Assembly (NCBI GenBank): GCA_003222895.1
Contig: QHXI01000049.1
Span: 1 to 64,000, forward strand
DNA length: 64,000 nt
Origin: Acidobacteriota bacterium
GTDB lineage: Bacteria > Acidobacteriota > Blastocatellia > Pyrinomonadales > Pyrinomonadaceae
Direction of reading: 5' to 3'
In this document: one piece after another, positions 35,587 through 44,541 of the stretch
Layout: each line of letters begins with the position of its first letter
How positions within the stretch are numbered: the first letter of the stretch is position 1
The notes under the pieces: generated by a model
What the model was told of the DNA's origin: nothing
The model's database searches: none
What the model saw: the letters and a program-made list of their open reading frames with translations, nothing else
Position numbers and translations under genes: made by a program

Positions 35587-36846
35587 TTACACGCCACCGG
35601 CGAGGACGCGTTCATACAGCCGTGCGTATCTTTCAATTCCGACGCTGTGTAGATCAAATTGCTTTTCGGCAGTTCCCCGAACGCGTTGCCGTGTTGCCTC
35701 GCTATTTGCGGCTAACTCGAGAACGGCGGAAGCCGCGACCGAGTAATCCTGGTCGTTGAAATTCTTCACAACAGCTCCGATTTTTCCACGCTCGATCAAG
35801 TCGTCAGTATCGCCAATGCCTGAATTGATCACAACCGGCAGGCCGCATGACAGGTATTCACTAACTTTCACCGGCGACGTTCCGAGACGCGATATTCCCG
35901 GGCGATAGAACGCTATCCCCACGTCCGCGGCGCTGAGAAATGAACTAACTTCGCGATTGGAAATTCGCCGCACCGCATAATCTGCTGCGCCGATTTGGGA
36001 TTTGGACATCGCATCCTCAACGATCTTTGGCGGCCCCGTGGTTAACCAAAGGAAGAATGCGTCGGGACGTTGCTGTTTGAGCACGGCGAGGAAAGCCGCC
36101 ATTTCATCAGTCATGTACCAGCCGCCGATCGAGCCGCTGTAAACCAGCACGAATCGATCAGAGATGCCGAGTTCGACCCGGCGAGTTTCTCTTGCCCGCG
36201 GATCGTAACGAAATAATTCCTGATCGATACAGCAGGGAATTGTTTCGTGAACGACCGATCGTCCATTCAGCGCCGGCCATTCACGCATCGCATTCCACAG
36301 CGCATCAGTCAGCGTAACGATGGCGTCGGTCGCGCGCAGGACGCGCGCTTCCATGTTCTTCGTCATGCGCGCGGCGACGCTGTTTGCCTGCCAGTGATCT
36401 GCGTCGATGTACTCTTCGGCCATCAATCCGCGCACATCGAAAATCATCTTAGTTCCGAACCGGCGCTTCAAAGCCAGAGCAATGACCGCTGGGATGTGTG
36501 CGCGGGCATGAACCCAATCGATCCGGTCGCGCTTGACCAGACGGCTTGCGAAGCGAATGCCCGCAACCACATCGAATGTCGTCGCCGGAATTGAGGGACG
36601 CTGATGATAACGAAGTCGATGCCAGTTGATTCCGAATTGCGATAACTCTTCGTCGAGGGCCCTGCATCGCTGCTCGCCCTCGACACCGTAAGCCTGCTCG
36701 CGCTCGTAACTGAGCAGCGTGAATTGCACGCCGAGCTTGCTCAGCTCCTTTAAATACGGAATGACCTGGCTCTGTCCCAGCGGGTCGAGCATGCCGTTAT
36801 ATGAGACATACAATACGTTCGCTGGACATGTCTGAATACTGGCCAT
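35587..36846 (-). CDS. Glycosyltransferase family 4
   Basis: This is a 419-residue GT-B glycosyltransferase. The N-terminal domain begins VLYVSYNGMLDPLGQSQVIPYLKELSKLG, the C-terminal domain has VLVYSGSIGGWYMTDEM and the donor site VGIAFYRPGISRLGTSPVKVSEYLSCGLPVVINSGIGD. Such proteins add sugars to undecaprenyl-linked acceptors. The gene is followed by the FkbM methyltransferase gene upstream on the same strand. No specific sugar can be assigned. Confidence 0.87.
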   Translation of the reverse strand: MASIQTCPANVLYVSYNGMLDPLGQSQVIPYLKELSKLGVQFTLLSYEREQAYGVEGEQRCRALDEELSQFGINWHRLRYHQRPSIPATTFDVVAGIRFASRLVKRDRIDWVHARAHIPAVIALALKRRFGTKMIFDVRGLMAEEYIDADHWQANSVAARMTKNMEARVLRATDAIVTLTDALWNAMREWPALNGRSVVHETIPCCIDQELFRYDPRARETRRVELGISDRFVLVYSGSIGGWYMTDEMAAFLAVLKQQRPDAFFLWLTTGPPKIVEDAMSKSQIGAADYAVRRISNREVSSFLSAADVGIAFYRPGISRLGTSPVKVSEYLSCGLPVVINSGIGDTDDLIERGKIGAVVKNFNDQDYSVAASAVLELAANSEATRQRVRGTAEKQFDLHSVGIERYARLYERVLAGGV

Positions 36847-36915
36847 TAGGGAAAATACCGGTTTCTAATTAGGCAGTCAGATTTACTCTATTGAGGCTTA
36901 AGTCCTGAGGGCGAT

Positions 36916-37890
36916 TTACCCCAAAGCCTCTTCGGTTCGGACCGTCGCAGGAAGAAGCACGATGTTGAAAGTGTGGGTTTGTTGCTTTAATTCGGATAGC
37001 AACATCGGCGAGAGTTTTCCTCCTGGGGCGATAAGAAATGCCCGGTATCCAAAATCCACAAGCAGTCTCTCGACGGCGGCAAAACTTTGCGTCCGAACAG
37101 ACACGAGACTTGCTGCAAGCTCACACATGATTATCGGTTTTCCACCGTCTGTGAGAAATTGGCTCGCGCCTCGGAGGACGTCTGCTTCGCCACCCTCGAC
37201 ATCGATCTTAATGAAGTCAACTCTCGATAATCCCCCATTGGCAATAAACTCGCTTAGTGAGATTGATGGCACCTGGATTCTATCCAGACCTGATCCATCT
37301 CCTTCAATAACCGTTGACGACCACATCGAGTGATCAGAAACAATGTAGAAATCGGTTACTCCATTCTCAGACTTATCAGTAATCGCAGATTGAAAGGCTT
37401 CAATTCTTCCCGCCGACGCCTTTGCCAGCGTTCGAAGCTGCGGGAAGATAATCGGATTGGGTTCGAAAGCATAAATCTTACCTTTCGATCCCACAGCTCC
37501 GGCCAAAATAGCCGAGATGTAGCCGATATTTGCACCCACGTCTACCACAGTGTCGCCCCGCTTAACCCACCTCTGCATGAACTCAATCTCGTTACATTCA
37601 AATGCCCCGAAGTAAATGTAACGAGCCTCTTGCTCAGCAAGGTCGACAGTCAAAGGCAAGTGATTAATTCGCATTTCAACCATGCTGTTCTGCGGGCTTA
37701 ACAGACGGTAGACAAACTCGGATATAGTGACTCTGCCCCTGGCCCAGGGTAAGCCCGCCGGCTTGCCCCGCTGAAAACGAGGCTTGACTTCAAGATTCGT
37801 AGGATCTGTTGGCTGAAAGAATTGTTTACTCACAACATTCTTGTGGCGGCCGAGGTAAGCCCAGATCGAGCTTGAAAGTTGCGTTTCCAT
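36916..37890 (-). CDS. FkbM-family methyltransferase
   Basis: This SAM-dependent methyltransferase has 324 residues. The SAM site VVDVGANIGYISAILA lies about residues 116-131, followed by IYAFEPNP (acidic ribose ligand) and FIKIDVEGGEADVLRGA, the hallmark FkbM motif. It likely O-methylates a sugar hydroxyl of the glycan. The reading frame overlaps the upstream GT2 gene by 61 bases. The N-terminal 60 residues are not part of the methyltransferase domain and are of unknown role. Confidence 0.87.
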   Translation of the reverse strand: METQLSSSIWAYLGRHKNVVSKQFFQPTDPTNLEVKPRFQRGKPAGLPWARGRVTISEFVYRLLSPQNSMVEMRINHLPLTVDLAEQEARYIYFGAFECNEIEFMQRWVKRGDTVVDVGANIGYISAILAGAVGSKGKIYAFEPNPIIFPQLRTLAKASAGRIEAFQSAITDKSENGVTDFYIVSDHSMWSSTVIEGDGSGLDRIQVPSISLSEFIANGGLSRVDFIKIDVEGGEADVLRGASQFLTDGGKPIIMCELAASLVSVRTQSFAAVERLLVDFGYRAFLIAPGGKLSPMLLSELKQQTHTFNIVLLPATVRTEEALG

Positions 37891-39688
37891 TGGCGCACAA
37901 GTCTACCTAACGAAGGCGGAATTACGAGACGCGCAAAAGCTTTCCAGAACTCACTGGTTGTTAAAGACATTGGCCTGAGGAAGACTGCTCGTAAGCAACT
38001 TCGCCATGCCTTGCCAAGTTCACCGGACTGCCACAGGAATATCGAGCAATGCAATAGGTTGGTTGCCACAACGCGCGATTCAAGCGACTTGAACTCTACA
38101 GGTATGTTTGACAGAAGATATCTACTGGCATCCAGTAATGTCCGTTGTACCTCCACCGGCCGACTGTAACTTTGCGAACCGTGGATACGAAAGAAAACCG
38201 TGCGAGCATTTAAATGTCGGATTCCCCGAGGAAACCGCGCCGCCAGCAGGACGGCCAACACCCAGTCTTCAGCGGCTGGGTACAACGGAACGCCACCCAC
38301 GTCAATTACGGCTTGTCGTCGAAAAACTGATCGCGTTGGTTGGACGATGATTTTCTTCAATAAGAGCTGGCGCATGGGATCGCTGACCAGGTGCGGTTCC
38401 TTGACTACTTCGACCAGCACTTCGCGAGCTGCATTCACCAGGCCGTAGCTAGTGAAAACCAGTGCTGCTTCGGGATCCTTCTCGAATACTCGTGCGGCCT
38501 GTTCCAAGTGATTCGGCAGCCAGAGATCGTCTGAGTCAAGAAAGGCTACATGGGAAAACTGGGCCTCCTCGACCCCGAATCTGGCCGCCCGATCGGGGCC
38601 GAGGTTGGAAGTACTCGCGATATACCGAATCTCGGGATGTGTGAGCGCGTATGACTTGACCACCGCCGGAGTTTCATCTGTTGAACCATCGTCCACGATC
38701 ACGATTTCCCGGGGCGGGTGAGTTTGCGTCAGGGCGGTTTCCAGTGCATCTCTTAACATCGCTGCCCGATTGTAGGTGCGAATTACGACGCTAACTTGGA
38801 AACCTTCTGATCCGCTGGAAGCAGTTGCTTTTGGCACAGGCACGAAGGCGGTGCTCGCTTCCGATCGTATTCGCGACTCCTCCGTGCCGGCATGGCGACT
38901 TTCAGGATTGACCGAGCGCGAGCGATCTTTTGAAAGCAGGTATTTGACGCCGCGGAGCGACTTCGTAGCGGAGCGAACAGCGTAAAATGCTGACAGACGA
39001 AACGCGCGCGCGTGTAGATAACTCTTGGCGAGCACGGCGTAATGCCAGCTTTCAACCGCGCTCTTTTTGGATGTCAGCGGAACGAGGGCCGGATGTGTCG
39101 AGGCTAGCTCGAACATCCGCGCGAGAATCCTGTTTACAGAATATTCATAGGCGGAGAGTTGTTGCTCATCGGCTTGCCAGCGGTGGCTTCCTCGCACTGA
39201 GACAAGCGCTTCCGCGACGCAAGCGCCCGGTCCTTTGGAGGCAAATCTCAGCCACAGATCCCAATCCTCGCCGGTACGCAGGGACTCGTCGAATAGTCCG
39301 CACTCTTCGAACAGTGACCGTTCAGCTAAAACGGTCGGGGTGGCGAATTGGTTACCCCAGATAAGGTTTTCGAATCGACCGTGCTCTTCAGTGGCTGGGT
39401 TTACCACCAGTACTTCGCCGGCATCGTTTAGTACTTGTGAGCCAGAATACGAAAAGCGACGTCCGGTATTCCGCAGCGCATTCAATTGGTTCTGTAGTTT
39501 GCCCGGCAACCAAAAATCATCGGCATCCAGAAAGGCGATCAGTTCGCCGTGGCTCGCAACGATGCCGCGATTCCGTGGTCGTCAACCACCACGATTTCCA
39601 GATCATCGATCTCCTGCGCCCAAACACTCTCGATTGCTCGCAACAAATATCGCGCTTGATTGTACGCGGGAATAACTACGCTGATCAT
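37830..39688 (-). pseudogene. Two-domain family-2 glycosyltransferase, internally deleted and frameshifted
   Basis: Two frames on the minus strand belong to one gene that begins MISVVIPAYNQARYLLRAIESVWAQEIDDLEIVVVDD (ATG at 39688). After the VVDD the frame is lost near 39575 and resumes as NRGIVASHGELIAFLDADDFWLPGKLQNQL. The expected GSTDxT segment and about 30 following residues are absent. The downstream frame also holds a complete second GT2 domain (VSVVIRTYNRAAMLRDALETALTQTHPPREIVIVDDGSTDETP and AFLDSDDLWLPNHLEQA), which could still fold. The protein would be a GT-A glycosyltransferase adding one or two sugars. Either the gene is decayed in its first domain or the assembly lost about 100 bases. 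Confidence 0.78.
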
Positions 39689-39717
39689 CACAAGGCGCGG
39701 CAACCACCTCCGAGTTC

Positions 39718-40704
39718 CTAAACGGTCACCGCACTGTGGCGGCCCTGATTCACCTTCGCCTCGATCCAGTGATAAGTCCGGGCCAGTCCTTCCTCCAGCG
39801 AAATTTGTGGCTCCCACTTCAGCACTTCGCGCAGGCGCGTATTGTCGCTGTTGCGGCCGCGCACGCCTTGCGGCTTGGTCGTGTCGTAGCGCTTGCCGAT
39901 TCGCTTGCCGGCGATCTTCGAAACGATGTCAACCAATTCGTTAATTGAAATCATTCGATCCTGGCCGAGATTGATCGGCTCGCGATGGTCGCTCTGCATC
40001 AGCCGGTAAATCCCTTCGACGCAATCATCGATGTAGCAATATGAACGCGTTTGCTCGCCGTCTCCCCAAACTTCGATATCGTCGCCATCGTTAGCCAAAG
40101 CAATCTTGCGGCAAATCGCCGCCGGCGATTTTTCGCGGCCACCATCGTAAGTCCCGAGCGGGCCGAAGATGTTATGAAAGCGCACGACGCGCGTGTCCAA
40201 ACCAAAATCTTCAGTGTAGTGACGACAGACACGTTCCATATAAAGCTTCTCCCAACCGTAACCGTCTTCGGCATCGGCAGGATAAGCATCCTCTTCTTTC
40301 AAAGGAGTGACATCCGCGGTTTTTTGTTTGAAACCGGGATAGATGCACGCGCTGGAAGTGTAAAAGTAGCGCTTAACGCCATTTTGCCGCGCGGCTTCGA
40401 TTGAATGCAGATTCATCAGCGAGCTGTCGCGCACGATCTCCGCCTTGTGAGTTTCGATAAAGCCGATGCCGCCCATGTTCGCGGCCAATCCGTAAACGTG
40501 ATCGATCTCGCGGGTAGCTTGGATACAGTTCTCCAACTTCGTCAAATCCAACAGCTTGAATTCGTGCGCCGCAGTAGCTTCGTATTCGGGTTCTTTGATA
40601 TCGACGCCGCGCACCCAATAGCCGCGGTCAACCAGATATTTGGTTAGATGATGGCCGATGAAACCACCGGCGCCGGTAACTAATACCCTGACTTGATCGG
40701 TCAT
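39718..40704 (-). CDS. NAD-dependent sugar epimerase, GDP-mannose 3,5-epimerase-like
   Basis: This extended SDR has 328 residues from the ATG at 40704 (MTDQVRVLVTGAGGFIGHHL); a longer upstream start is less likely. The motifs GAGGFIGHH, LAANMGGIGFIETHKAEI, YTSSACIYPGFKQ and YGWEKLYMERVCRHYTEDFG closely match GDP-mannose 3,5-epimerases, which invert two centres of GDP-mannose to give GDP-L-galactose and GDP-gulose. The YxxxK pair is in YGWEK. Other epimerases of the same subfamily are possible. It lies between the broken GT2 gene and the carbamoyltransferase gene. Confidence 0.82.
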   Translation of the reverse strand: MTDQVRVLVTGAGGFIGHHLTKYLVDRGYWVRGVDIKEPEYEATAAHEFKLLDLTKLENCIQATREIDHVYGLAANMGGIGFIETHKAEIVRDSSLMNLHSIEAARQNGVKRYFYTSSACIYPGFKQKTADVTPLKEEDAYPADAEDGYGWEKLYMERVCRHYTEDFGLDTRVVRFHNIFGPLGTYDGGREKSPAAICRKIALANDGDDIEVWGDGEQTRSYCYIDDCVEGIYRLMQSDHREPINLGQDRMISINELVDIVSKIAGKRIGKRYDTTKPQGVRGRNSDNTRLREVLKWEPQISLEEGLARTYHWIEAKVNQGRHSAVTV

Positions 40705-40908
40705 AAATGTTTGGCTACTCTCGAAAAAATCATTTGATTGAGTCGGCAACATTTAAGCGTGAGCACGGGCTGAAATGCAAATGAAGCAGCGGGTAGTCTC
40801 CTAATTTGAAGGACACTACCGAAGCAGGGTCAGAACCGCGAGCGGTAGCGACCGGATCATGAGAATGTTGAGTTTTGATTCCACCGTTACGGCTCCGGGC
40901 TCTGACAC
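40705..40908. promoter_or_regulatory. Intergenic region with hairpin between carbamoyltransferase and epimerase genes
   Basis: GGTAGTCTCC (40792-40801) pairs with GGACACTACC (40811-40820) apart from one mismatch, around a 9-base loop. A GC-rich CCGCGAGCGG palindrome follows near 40838. The longer CAGAACCGCGAGCGGTAGC stretch looks like a dispersed intergenic repeat, but no second copy is in the window. Confidence 0.4.
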
Positions 40909-42831
40909 TCAATCGAGCTTGAAATCTCCGCGCCAATCGGCTGAGTCTTGAAACTTCGGTTGCTCTGACTTATCGAGGACACAAGTTTCCAGCACGAGGT
41001 AATCCATCTTGGTTCTCATGAAGCAGCGATAGCTATCCTCCGGCGTACACACGATCGGCTCTCCGCGCACATTGAAACTGGTATTGACGATCACCGGACA
41101 GCCGGTCTCTTGGCGAAAAGCTTCGATAATGTCCCAGTAAAGCGGATTCGTTTCGCGCCGCACGGTTTGAATGCGCGCCGAATAATCGACATGAGTCACC
41201 GCCGGAATTCCCGAACGCTTGAGGTTGAGTTTACCGATGCCCCAAAGGTTTCGTTCATCGTCGCTCAGTTGCGTTCTATATCGCTCCAAAACATCGGCAA
41301 CAAGCAGCATGTAAGGACTTTCATAATTCAGATTGAACCAATCAGAGACATGTTCGCGGGTAACACTGGGCGCGAACGGACGAAAGCTCTCGCGGTACTT
41401 GATCTTTAAGTTCATCACCGACTGCATCGACGGCGAACGCGGGTCGCCGATAATGCTGCGACCACCGAGCGCGCGCGGACCAAACTCCATCCGGCCCTGG
41501 TGGAGACCGATTATCTTTTCAGCGGCCAGCAGTTCGGCGACTACACTTGGCAGTTCTTCTCGCGAATATTTTGTGTACGGAAGATTTCGCATGGCCAGAA
41601 ACGTCTCGATATCCTCGACCGTATCGCGCGGCCCAAGAAACGATCCTTTCATACCATCGGCATAGCGCGGCAATCCGTTGTTTGACGCAGAGCGCGATGA
41701 TTGCCACGTTCCAGCTTTCTCAGGACTGATGCGCTCTTTCTCCAGATATCGATGCCAGATTGCCAGCGCGATTCCGATCGCTCCGCCGGCATCGCCGGCC
41801 GCAGGCTGAATCCAAATATCTTCAAACGGCCCTTCACGCAGAATGCGACCGTTCGCCACGCAGTTAAGCGCGACGCCGCCAGCCATGCACAAGCGCTTCA
41901 TGCGGGTCTCTCTGCGCGCATGGCCGACCATCTTCATCATCACTTCTTCAGTGATGACTTGAATGCTGCGCGCCAAGTCCATTTCACGCTGCGTGATCAA
42001 GGACTCGGCTTTGCGTGGCCGGGCGCCGAACAATTTATCGAACGCGGGATTCGTCATCCGCAGGCCTTGCGAGTAGCTGAAGTACTCGTGATTCATGCGA
42101 ATGCTGCCGTCTTCGCGAACTTCGGCGAGATGGTCCTTAATCAGCGAAACGTACTTCGGCTCGCCGTAAGGCGCGAGGCCCATCACTTTGTATTCGCCGC
42201 TGTTGACTTTGAATCCGGTGTAATAAGTGAACGCGCTGTAGAGCAAACCCAAACTGTCGGGAAAGCGGAGTTCTTTCAGTAGAGTGATTTCGTTGCCGCG
42301 ACCAACGCCCAGCGAACTCGTGGCCCATTCGCCGACGCCATCGATTGTGAGGATCGCAGCTTCTTCAAACGGCGAAGGATAAAAAGCGCTGGCGGCATGA
42401 CTTTCGTGATGATCTCCGAACAGAAGTCTCCATTGGAATTTCTTGCCAACTTTCTTGGCGGCGCGTTCGTCGTCGGTGCCATTCGCTTTGGCCATCTCGG
42501 TGCGAATCAGATCAGGCATCCAAAGCTTTTCTTTCATCCAAAGCGGCATCGCTTTGAGGAAAGATCGAAAGCCAGCGGGCGCGTAATCCAGATAAGTCTC
42601 GAGCAGCCGATCAAACTTCAGCAGTGGCTTGTCATAGAAGCCGACGTAGTCGAGTTGTTCGGCGGTGAGGCCTGCTTCTTTCAAACAATAGCGAGCGGCG
42701 TAAACGGGAAAGTTGGAATCGTGTTTGACGCGCGTGAAGCGCTCTTCCTGCGCGGCGGCGATGATCTCGCCGTCGACAACGAGACAGGCGGCAGAGTCGT
42801 GATAGAACGCAGAGATACCAAGAATCTTCAT
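40909..42831 (-). CDS. NodU/CmcH/SxtI-type carbamoyltransferase
   Basis: The enzyme of 640 residues transfers a carbamoyl group from carbamoyl phosphate to a hydroxyl of a sugar, after forming a carbamoyl-AMP intermediate. The N-terminal Kae1-like domain has ILGISAFYHDSAACLVVDGEIIAAAQEERF, GDHHESHAASAFYPSPF (metal-binding His) and ILTIDGVGEW. The C-terminal domain has GRMEFGPRALGGRSIIGDPR and SFNVRGEPIVCTPEDSYRCF. It is followed upstream on the same strand by SGNH, DUF5989 and SxtJ-like genes, the same set as sxtI/K/J. It probably carbamoylates the exopolysaccharide or a nodulation-factor-like glycolipid. Confidence 0.92.
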   Translation of the reverse strand: MKILGISAFYHDSAACLVVDGEIIAAAQEERFTRVKHDSNFPVYAARYCLKEAGLTAEQLDYVGFYDKPLLKFDRLLETYLDYAPAGFRSFLKAMPLWMKEKLWMPDLIRTEMAKANGTDDERAAKKVGKKFQWRLLFGDHHESHAASAFYPSPFEEAAILTIDGVGEWATSSLGVGRGNEITLLKELRFPDSLGLLYSAFTYYTGFKVNSGEYKVMGLAPYGEPKYVSLIKDHLAEVREDGSIRMNHEYFSYSQGLRMTNPAFDKLFGARPRKAESLITQREMDLARSIQVITEEVMMKMVGHARRETRMKRLCMAGGVALNCVANGRILREGPFEDIWIQPAAGDAGGAIGIALAIWHRYLEKERISPEKAGTWQSSRSASNNGLPRYADGMKGSFLGPRDTVEDIETFLAMRNLPYTKYSREELPSVVAELLAAEKIIGLHQGRMEFGPRALGGRSIIGDPRSPSMQSVMNLKIKYRESFRPFAPSVTREHVSDWFNLNYESPYMLLVADVLERYRTQLSDDERNLWGIGKLNLKRSGIPAVTHVDYSARIQTVRRETNPLYWDIIEAFRQETGCPVIVNTSFNVRGEPIVCTPEDSYRCFMRTKMDYLVLETCVLDKSEQPKFQDSADWRGDFKLD

Positions 42832-42898
42832 AGCGTTGACTGCAGCGATCGCGAAGGGAGCCTATCGTGTCACTGAAGCCTGGAAAGGATGGTTCCCT

Positions 42899-43859
42899 TC
42901 ATTTCAGATGCAGATCCGCTACCACCGCGCGGAATAACTTCTCCGCGTACAATTGATTGAGCCGGGCCGAGGGGTGGCCGTCGACTACGTTGACCGGTAG
43001 CGAATCGTTGGCCAATTTAATCGGTATTTCTTTCTCATAATCCAAGGTTTCGAAACCGAGCGAGCCTGCAGCCTGTTCGCCCTGACGGCACCAATCAATA
43101 ATCCTTTGCAGATCCGGGCTCGGATGAGCGTAGTCGCTTCCGATGGACCCCGATGAATTTAGCGTTGCAAAAATCGGAGTTGGCAACTTCATTTGATCGG
43201 ACATCACTTTGATTTCCTGCAAGGCCTCCACAAATTCCTGCCACTCGGGAGAAGATCGAACGTAAGTGCGACCAAGCCCCTCATGCCAGGTGGGAATCGT
43301 GCCGGTTTTTTCGGCCAAGCCGAATACTGCATCCCTGATGAGCTGCGCGGTCATACGCAGGCCTACGCTTCCTAGTCGATATTTCAGCGAGGCAAATCCG
43401 CGACTATGCGCCCGTTCGAATTCCTCACGCTCGATACTATAATCCTCCGACTTAGGCTGCGGGTCGTTGACACAGAAGCCAATGATTATCAGGTCTGGTT
43501 GTACAATATCTTTGAATCCTTCCAAAAGATCCTTGCTCGAGCAGTTCTGAATACCTCTCGTTCGTCGCTAGCCCCACACCCCAAGTAAGAGAATCACCAA
43601 GCACAATAATTCGAAACGCGCCGCGAGGCTTTGGCACCTGAAAGTCACGCTCACGAAGCCCAAACCTATTGGTTGTTACCTTGTGTCCCCAAGTGAAATA
43701 TTCTCCGTTGACCCACCCGTTGATTGGTAAATTTTTGTGTGGGTCTTTCCATCTAAAAAAGAACTCGAAACCATAAACCAATGGCAACAGAATCACCGCA
43801 TTGATTAAAAATAGTAATCCTAGTCTCCTCAACTTCTTCATTTTCGAGTTCTTGTCCAT
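42899..43859 (-). pseudogene. SGNH/GDSL hydrolase with membrane anchor, internally deleted and frameshifted
   Basis: Two frames on the minus strand form one gene. The start at 43859 (MDKNSKMKK, with GAGGG just upstream) gives a signal anchor (LLFLINAVILLPLVYG), then VLGDSLTWGVGLATNERYSELLEQ with the catalytic GDS serine. Near 43550 the frame changes and resumes KDLLEGFKDIVQPDLIIIGFCVNDPQ, which lies in the block III-IV region. The VLNFGxPGxxTxQE block expected between them, about 30 residues, is missing. The C-terminal DGHPSARLN supplies the Asp/His pair. Relatives deacetylate or modify glycans. It is part of a carbamoyltransferase-DUF5989-SxtJ group. Function is lost as read. Confidence 0.8.
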
Positions 43860-43926
43860 CTCCCTCAGGAAAACCGCGACGGAGGCCGCAGCACGACGGA
43901 ATTCACCACCGCACGACCGGTCCAAC

Positions 43927-44085
43927 TCAGAACAACGTATAAATGAAAGGCGCGATCGCTGAACTCTTTGCCAGGACCAGCAGCACGCCGAACACAACCA
44001 ATGTGATTACGATCGGCGCCAGCCAATACTTTTTGTTTTCTTTCATGAACTGCCAGAGTTCGCCGACTACCTGTATTTTTGACAT
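43927..44085 (-). CDS. DUF5989 family small membrane protein (SxtK-like)
   Basis: This 52-residue protein was found by reading the gap between the SGNH and SxtJ-like genes. GAGGAG lies 5 bases before its ATG at 44085. It has a cytoplasmic amphipathic start (MSKIQVVGELWQFMKENKKYW), one transmembrane helix (LAPIVITLVVFGVLLVLA) and ends SSAIAPFIYTLF, which are hallmarks of DUF5989. The family is found beside carbamoyltransferase and SxtJ genes. Its function is unknown; a scaffold or anchor for the modification complex is an inference. Confidence 0.85.
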   Translation of the reverse strand: MSKIQVVGELWQFMKENKKYWLAPIVITLVVFGVLLVLAKSSAIAPFIYTLF

Positions 44086-44094
44086 TTCAACTCC

Positions 44095-44508
44095 TCAAAA
44101 CATTTTTTCATAATGGCGCGGATTTCGCTGGCGTTCAGAGTAAGGCCGCCAATAACTTTCGCTCGATGCGGCGCGGCGATGCAGCGGATCCCATCCGAAC
44201 AGACGTTTGATGAAACCAATCGGCGTCATGACCACAAAGAAAACGAAAGCCAGGATCACTCGCGTTGAGACGAAGGATAAAACCTCGGCCAACGCCATCC
44301 ATGCCTTGTTGGGCCAAACGAGTGCTTTCGGAAAAATCAATCCGAGCAGCACGAGCAAAGCCCCGAGCGTTAAGGTGACTTGGCGAGCGTCATGAAACTT
44401 GCCGCGATAAAACCACCATGAACTCAGCAGCACCAACACGCCGCCGACGATCAGGCCGAACTCGCGTTCAGCGCGGAGCGATCTGTGATTATTGTTCGGT
44501 TCAGACAT
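44095..44508 (-). CDS. SxtJ-family membrane protein
   Basis: This is a 137-residue protein with three predicted transmembrane helices (FGLIVGGVLVLLSSWWFY, VTLTLGALLVLLGLIFP, RVILAFVFFVVMTPIGFI) followed by RLFGWDPLHRR. This pattern matches the SxtJ family encoded near carbamoyltransferases. The gene lies 9 bases before the DUF5989 gene. Together with the SGNH hydrolase and carbamoyltransferase it forms a set known from many polysaccharide loci and from saxitoxin clusters. The molecular function of SxtJ is unknown. Confidence 0.8.
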   Translation of the reverse strand: MSEPNNNHRSLRAEREFGLIVGGVLVLLSSWWFYRGKFHDARQVTLTLGALLVLLGLIFPKALVWPNKAWMALAEVLSFVSTRVILAFVFFVVMTPIGFIKRLFGWDPLHRRAASSESYWRPYSERQRNPRHYEKMF

Positions 44509-44541
44509 ATCGACTCTATTTGCGTCAGCTATCAGGTTGCG

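Noticed and set aside
41701-42282. 193-codon plus-strand ORF opposite the carbamoyltransferase
   Set aside because: Shadow of a strongly conserved gene, no independent support.
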